Below, one piece after another: positions 62,500 through 64,000 of a stretch of 64,000 nucleotides of DNA (its first letter is position 1; every line of letters begins with the position of its first letter). The DNA lies in the NCBI GenBank assembly GCA_947254645.1, contig CAMYDW010000003.1:90610-154609 (forward strand), in the 5' to 3' direction. A program made the position numbers and the translations under genes. Source of the stretch: an uncultured Peptococcaceae bacterium. Its GTDB lineage: Bacteria; Bacillota; Peptococcia; Peptococcales; Peptococcaceae. The notes beneath the pieces are model-generated. The model had not been told where the DNA came from and did no database searches. It saw nothing but the letters and a program-made list of their open reading frames with translations.

Positions 62500-63723
62500 A
62501 TGAAGAAAATCAAAAAACATAAAAATCGTCAATCGAGAAGAAGAAAAGGACTCTTAATAGGAGCAGTGGTTTTAGGGGTGGCAATAGGAATATTGTTTTT
62601 GAAGCCTCCTTTATCAATAGAGAACCAAGAACCAGGTAGATTGCCGCCACTTGAAAAAACGACAAAGGAAGCAGATCAAACCCAGCCTACAGAAGCAAAA
62701 TTATTCGTCGGTGGTGATATTGTTTTTCATCCCATCACCTACTCTCCGGAATACGAAAAAGTTGTAGAGCCATATGATTTCACGTATATGTTCCGCCGCT
62801 TGTCCAACTATACAGAAAAAGCGGATTTCAGTACCATTACTTTTGAAACTGTTTGTGATCCCGATAAAGACTATAATGGTTTTCCTCTTTTTAATACGCC
62901 ACCTCAATCCATTACTGACATTCATGAGGCAGGCTTTGATGCATTTTCAACAGCAACCAATCATTGCCTCGATGCAGGATTTAAAGGCATGAAAAAAACA
63001 TTAGAAAAAATGGATGATGTAGGCGTTAAACACTTTGGCACTAAAAGAAGCGCAGATCAATCAATCTTAATCACAGATGTAAAAGGAATCAAAATTGCTT
63101 TCCTGAACTATGCCGATGCCTATAACGGTTTAGATGAAGCCCTTACCAGTGAACAGAGAAAGCTTATTTCGCCGCTAGAAATTGATAAGGTATGCAAGGA
63201 TATAAAAAAAGCACGTGACCTAGGTGCAGATATTGTGGCTGTTTACCCACATTGGGGAATAGAGTATCAAACCTTGCCTAATGAAACACAGGTTACTTGG
63301 GCACACAAAATGGCAAAATCTGGTGCAGATCTTATATTAGGCAGCCATCCACATGTGATGCAGCCGCCAGAATGGGTTGAAAATAACGGACATAAAACCT
63401 ATATTGTCTACTCTTTGGGAAATGCCATGTCCAACCAACGAGAAAAATTCTTGGGCACCATTGATACTGAAATAGGGGCTTTTGCTGATATCACCCTTGA
63501 AAAGAATAAAGATGGTGCGCGTGTTAAACAAGTGAAGTTACTGCCTAGTACAGTATATGTACACAGAGAGGCAGGCAAGCTGCGTTATGAAGCAGCAATC
63601 ATTGATGATTTACTAAATGGAAAATACAAAGAAGAGCTTTCGGACAGTGATCGAAAGCATATTGCCAGATTAGAGAAAAGAGCAGATGAAATACTATCAG
63701 GAAAAATAGTACATGATGAATAA
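62500..63723 (+). CDS. CapA-family (PGA_cap) metallophosphatase-like protein
   Basis: A 407-residue protein with a Lys/Arg-rich N-terminus, one membrane span (about 17-36), a short linker, and an extracytoplasmic CapA domain. The domain has FVGGDIVFHP, STATNHCLDAG (conserved NH), VYPHWGIEYQ and LGSHPHVMQ, the metal-site segments of the calcineurin-like fold. CapA of Bacillus works in poly-gamma-glutamate capsule synthesis, but capBC are not here and many such proteins have no known substrate. GGAGG precedes ATG 62500. Confidence 0.85.
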   Translation: MKKIKKHKNRQSRRRKGLLIGAVVLGVAIGILFLKPPLSIENQEPGRLPPLEKTTKEADQTQPTEAKLFVGGDIVFHPITYSPEYEKVVEPYDFTYMFRRLSNYTEKADFSTITFETVCDPDKDYNGFPLFNTPPQSITDIHEAGFDAFSTATNHCLDAGFKGMKKTLEKMDDVGVKHFGTKRSADQSILITDVKGIKIAFLNYADAYNGLDEALTSEQRKLISPLEIDKVCKDIKKARDLGADIVAVYPHWGIEYQTLPNETQVTWAHKMAKSGADLILGSHPHVMQPPEWVENNGHKTYIVYSLGNAMSNQREKFLGTIDTEIGAFADITLEKNKDGARVKQVKLLPSTVYVHREAGKLRYEAAIIDDLLNGKYKEELSDSDRKHIARLEKRADEILSGKIVHDE

Positions 63724-63730
63724 ATTTAGA

Positions 63731-63772
63731 AAGAAAAGAACGTGTTGGAAATTCCCAATACGTTCTTTTCTT
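63731..63772 (+). terminator. Terminator after the CapA-like gene
   Basis: Long stem AAGAAAAGAACGT/ACGTTCTTTTCTT (63731-63772) with an inner GTTGG/CCAAT region. Confidence 0.8.
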
Positions 63773-63810
63773 ATAAAATAGTGTGAAAAACGGCGTGTGA
63801 TAAGTAAATA

Positions 63811-63999
63811 ATGAATAATTTCAAAATAAAATCAAATAAAATGAAAAAAAGCTTGCAAAAAGAAGGAAGTGATGGTATAGTTATATACCGTAATACTTCT
63901 CCTGTACGAGAAAAACCTCTACAGAAAGCCCTTCTTCAAAAAAACAGCTTAAAAAACTTTTTGAAAAAAGTTAAAAAAGCTGTTGACAAGAAAGGGTGA
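63811..63999 (+). CDS. Possible small lysine-rich protein
   Basis: A 62-codon frame, complete just before the window edge. The product would be extremely basic (about 18 Lys). No ribosome site precedes ATG 63811 or the in-frame ATG 63841, and there is no domain. It may be a small nucleic-acid-binding protein or simply an open frame in A-rich DNA. Confidence 0.3.
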   Translation: MNNFKIKSNKMKKSLQKEGSDGIVIYRNTSPVREKPLQKALLQKNSLKNFLKKVKKAVDKKG

Positions 64000-64000
64000 G

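Noticed and set aside
1..64000. CRISPR arrays, insertion sequences, prophage or integrase genes
   Set aside because: No spaced direct repeats, transposase, recombinase or phage structural genes were seen in any frame.

Overview
The window comes from a low-GC, Gram-positive-type anaerobe of the Firmicutes/Bacillota. The signs are A+T-rich DNA, strong Shine-Dalgarno sites, TTG/GTG starts, sigma-A promoters, a T-box and a lysine riboswitch, DivIB with a long charged N-terminus, MurT/GatD, and a consensus-like LexA box of the Bacillus type. A reductive dissimilatory sulfite reductase locus (dsrA-dsrB-dsrD plus dsrC) and a haem nitrite reductase point to a sulfite- and nitrite-respiring clostridium; a Peptococcaceae relative is my guess, not something the sequence proves.

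Layout. 0-4.2 kb is the end of a division/cell-wall cluster: murG (partial), murC, ftsQ/divIB, ftsZ. 4.2-12.2 kb holds an Spx/ArsC-like protein, a small membrane protein behind a LexA-box promoter, cardiolipin synthase, thiol peroxidase, tRNA-Leu(CAA) and ppx-ppk1. 12.3-16.8 kb is glnS-plsC-murT-gatD. 16.8-24.5 kb holds transporters, envelope proteins, an ABC-F ATPase and thiN. 24.6-28.8 kb has a two-gene LUD/CCG iron-sulfur operon, an unexplained structured RNA and an NSS transporter. 28.8-37.4 kb has riboswitch-controlled dapA, recQ, a decayed azlC-azlD locus, a CmpB-type protein, a uracil permease and gltX.

37.4-41.3 kb is a compact respiratory cassette, nrfH-nrfA-resB-ccsA, behind a CRP/FNR-type palindrome: nitrite reductase, its quinol-oxidising partner and the machinery that attaches haem to both. 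41.4-50.3 kb is translation-centred: rplM-rpsI, T-box-pheST, lgt, a DtxR-type regulator and leuS. 50.3-55.3 kb is the sulfite reductase locus: cbiA-type amidase, ferredoxin, dsrA, dsrB, dsrD, then a second unit with a 66-residue unknown protein and dsrC behind its own promoter overlapped by a perfect palindrome. 55.4-64 kb carries a phosphoribosyltransferase, a GT4 glycosyltransferase with a two-component system, an envelope protein, a TauE/SafE permease, an epimerase and a CapA-like protein.

Most genes are housekeeping. The parts worth a second look are the SOS-type small membrane protein, the cloverleaf-like RNA after the LUD operon, the azlCD ruin, the calcium-independent signature in NrfA, the divided dsr locus with its operator and unknown small gene, and the long pheST leader with a possible Phe-containing leader peptide. 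No insertion sequences, phage genes or CRISPR arrays were seen.
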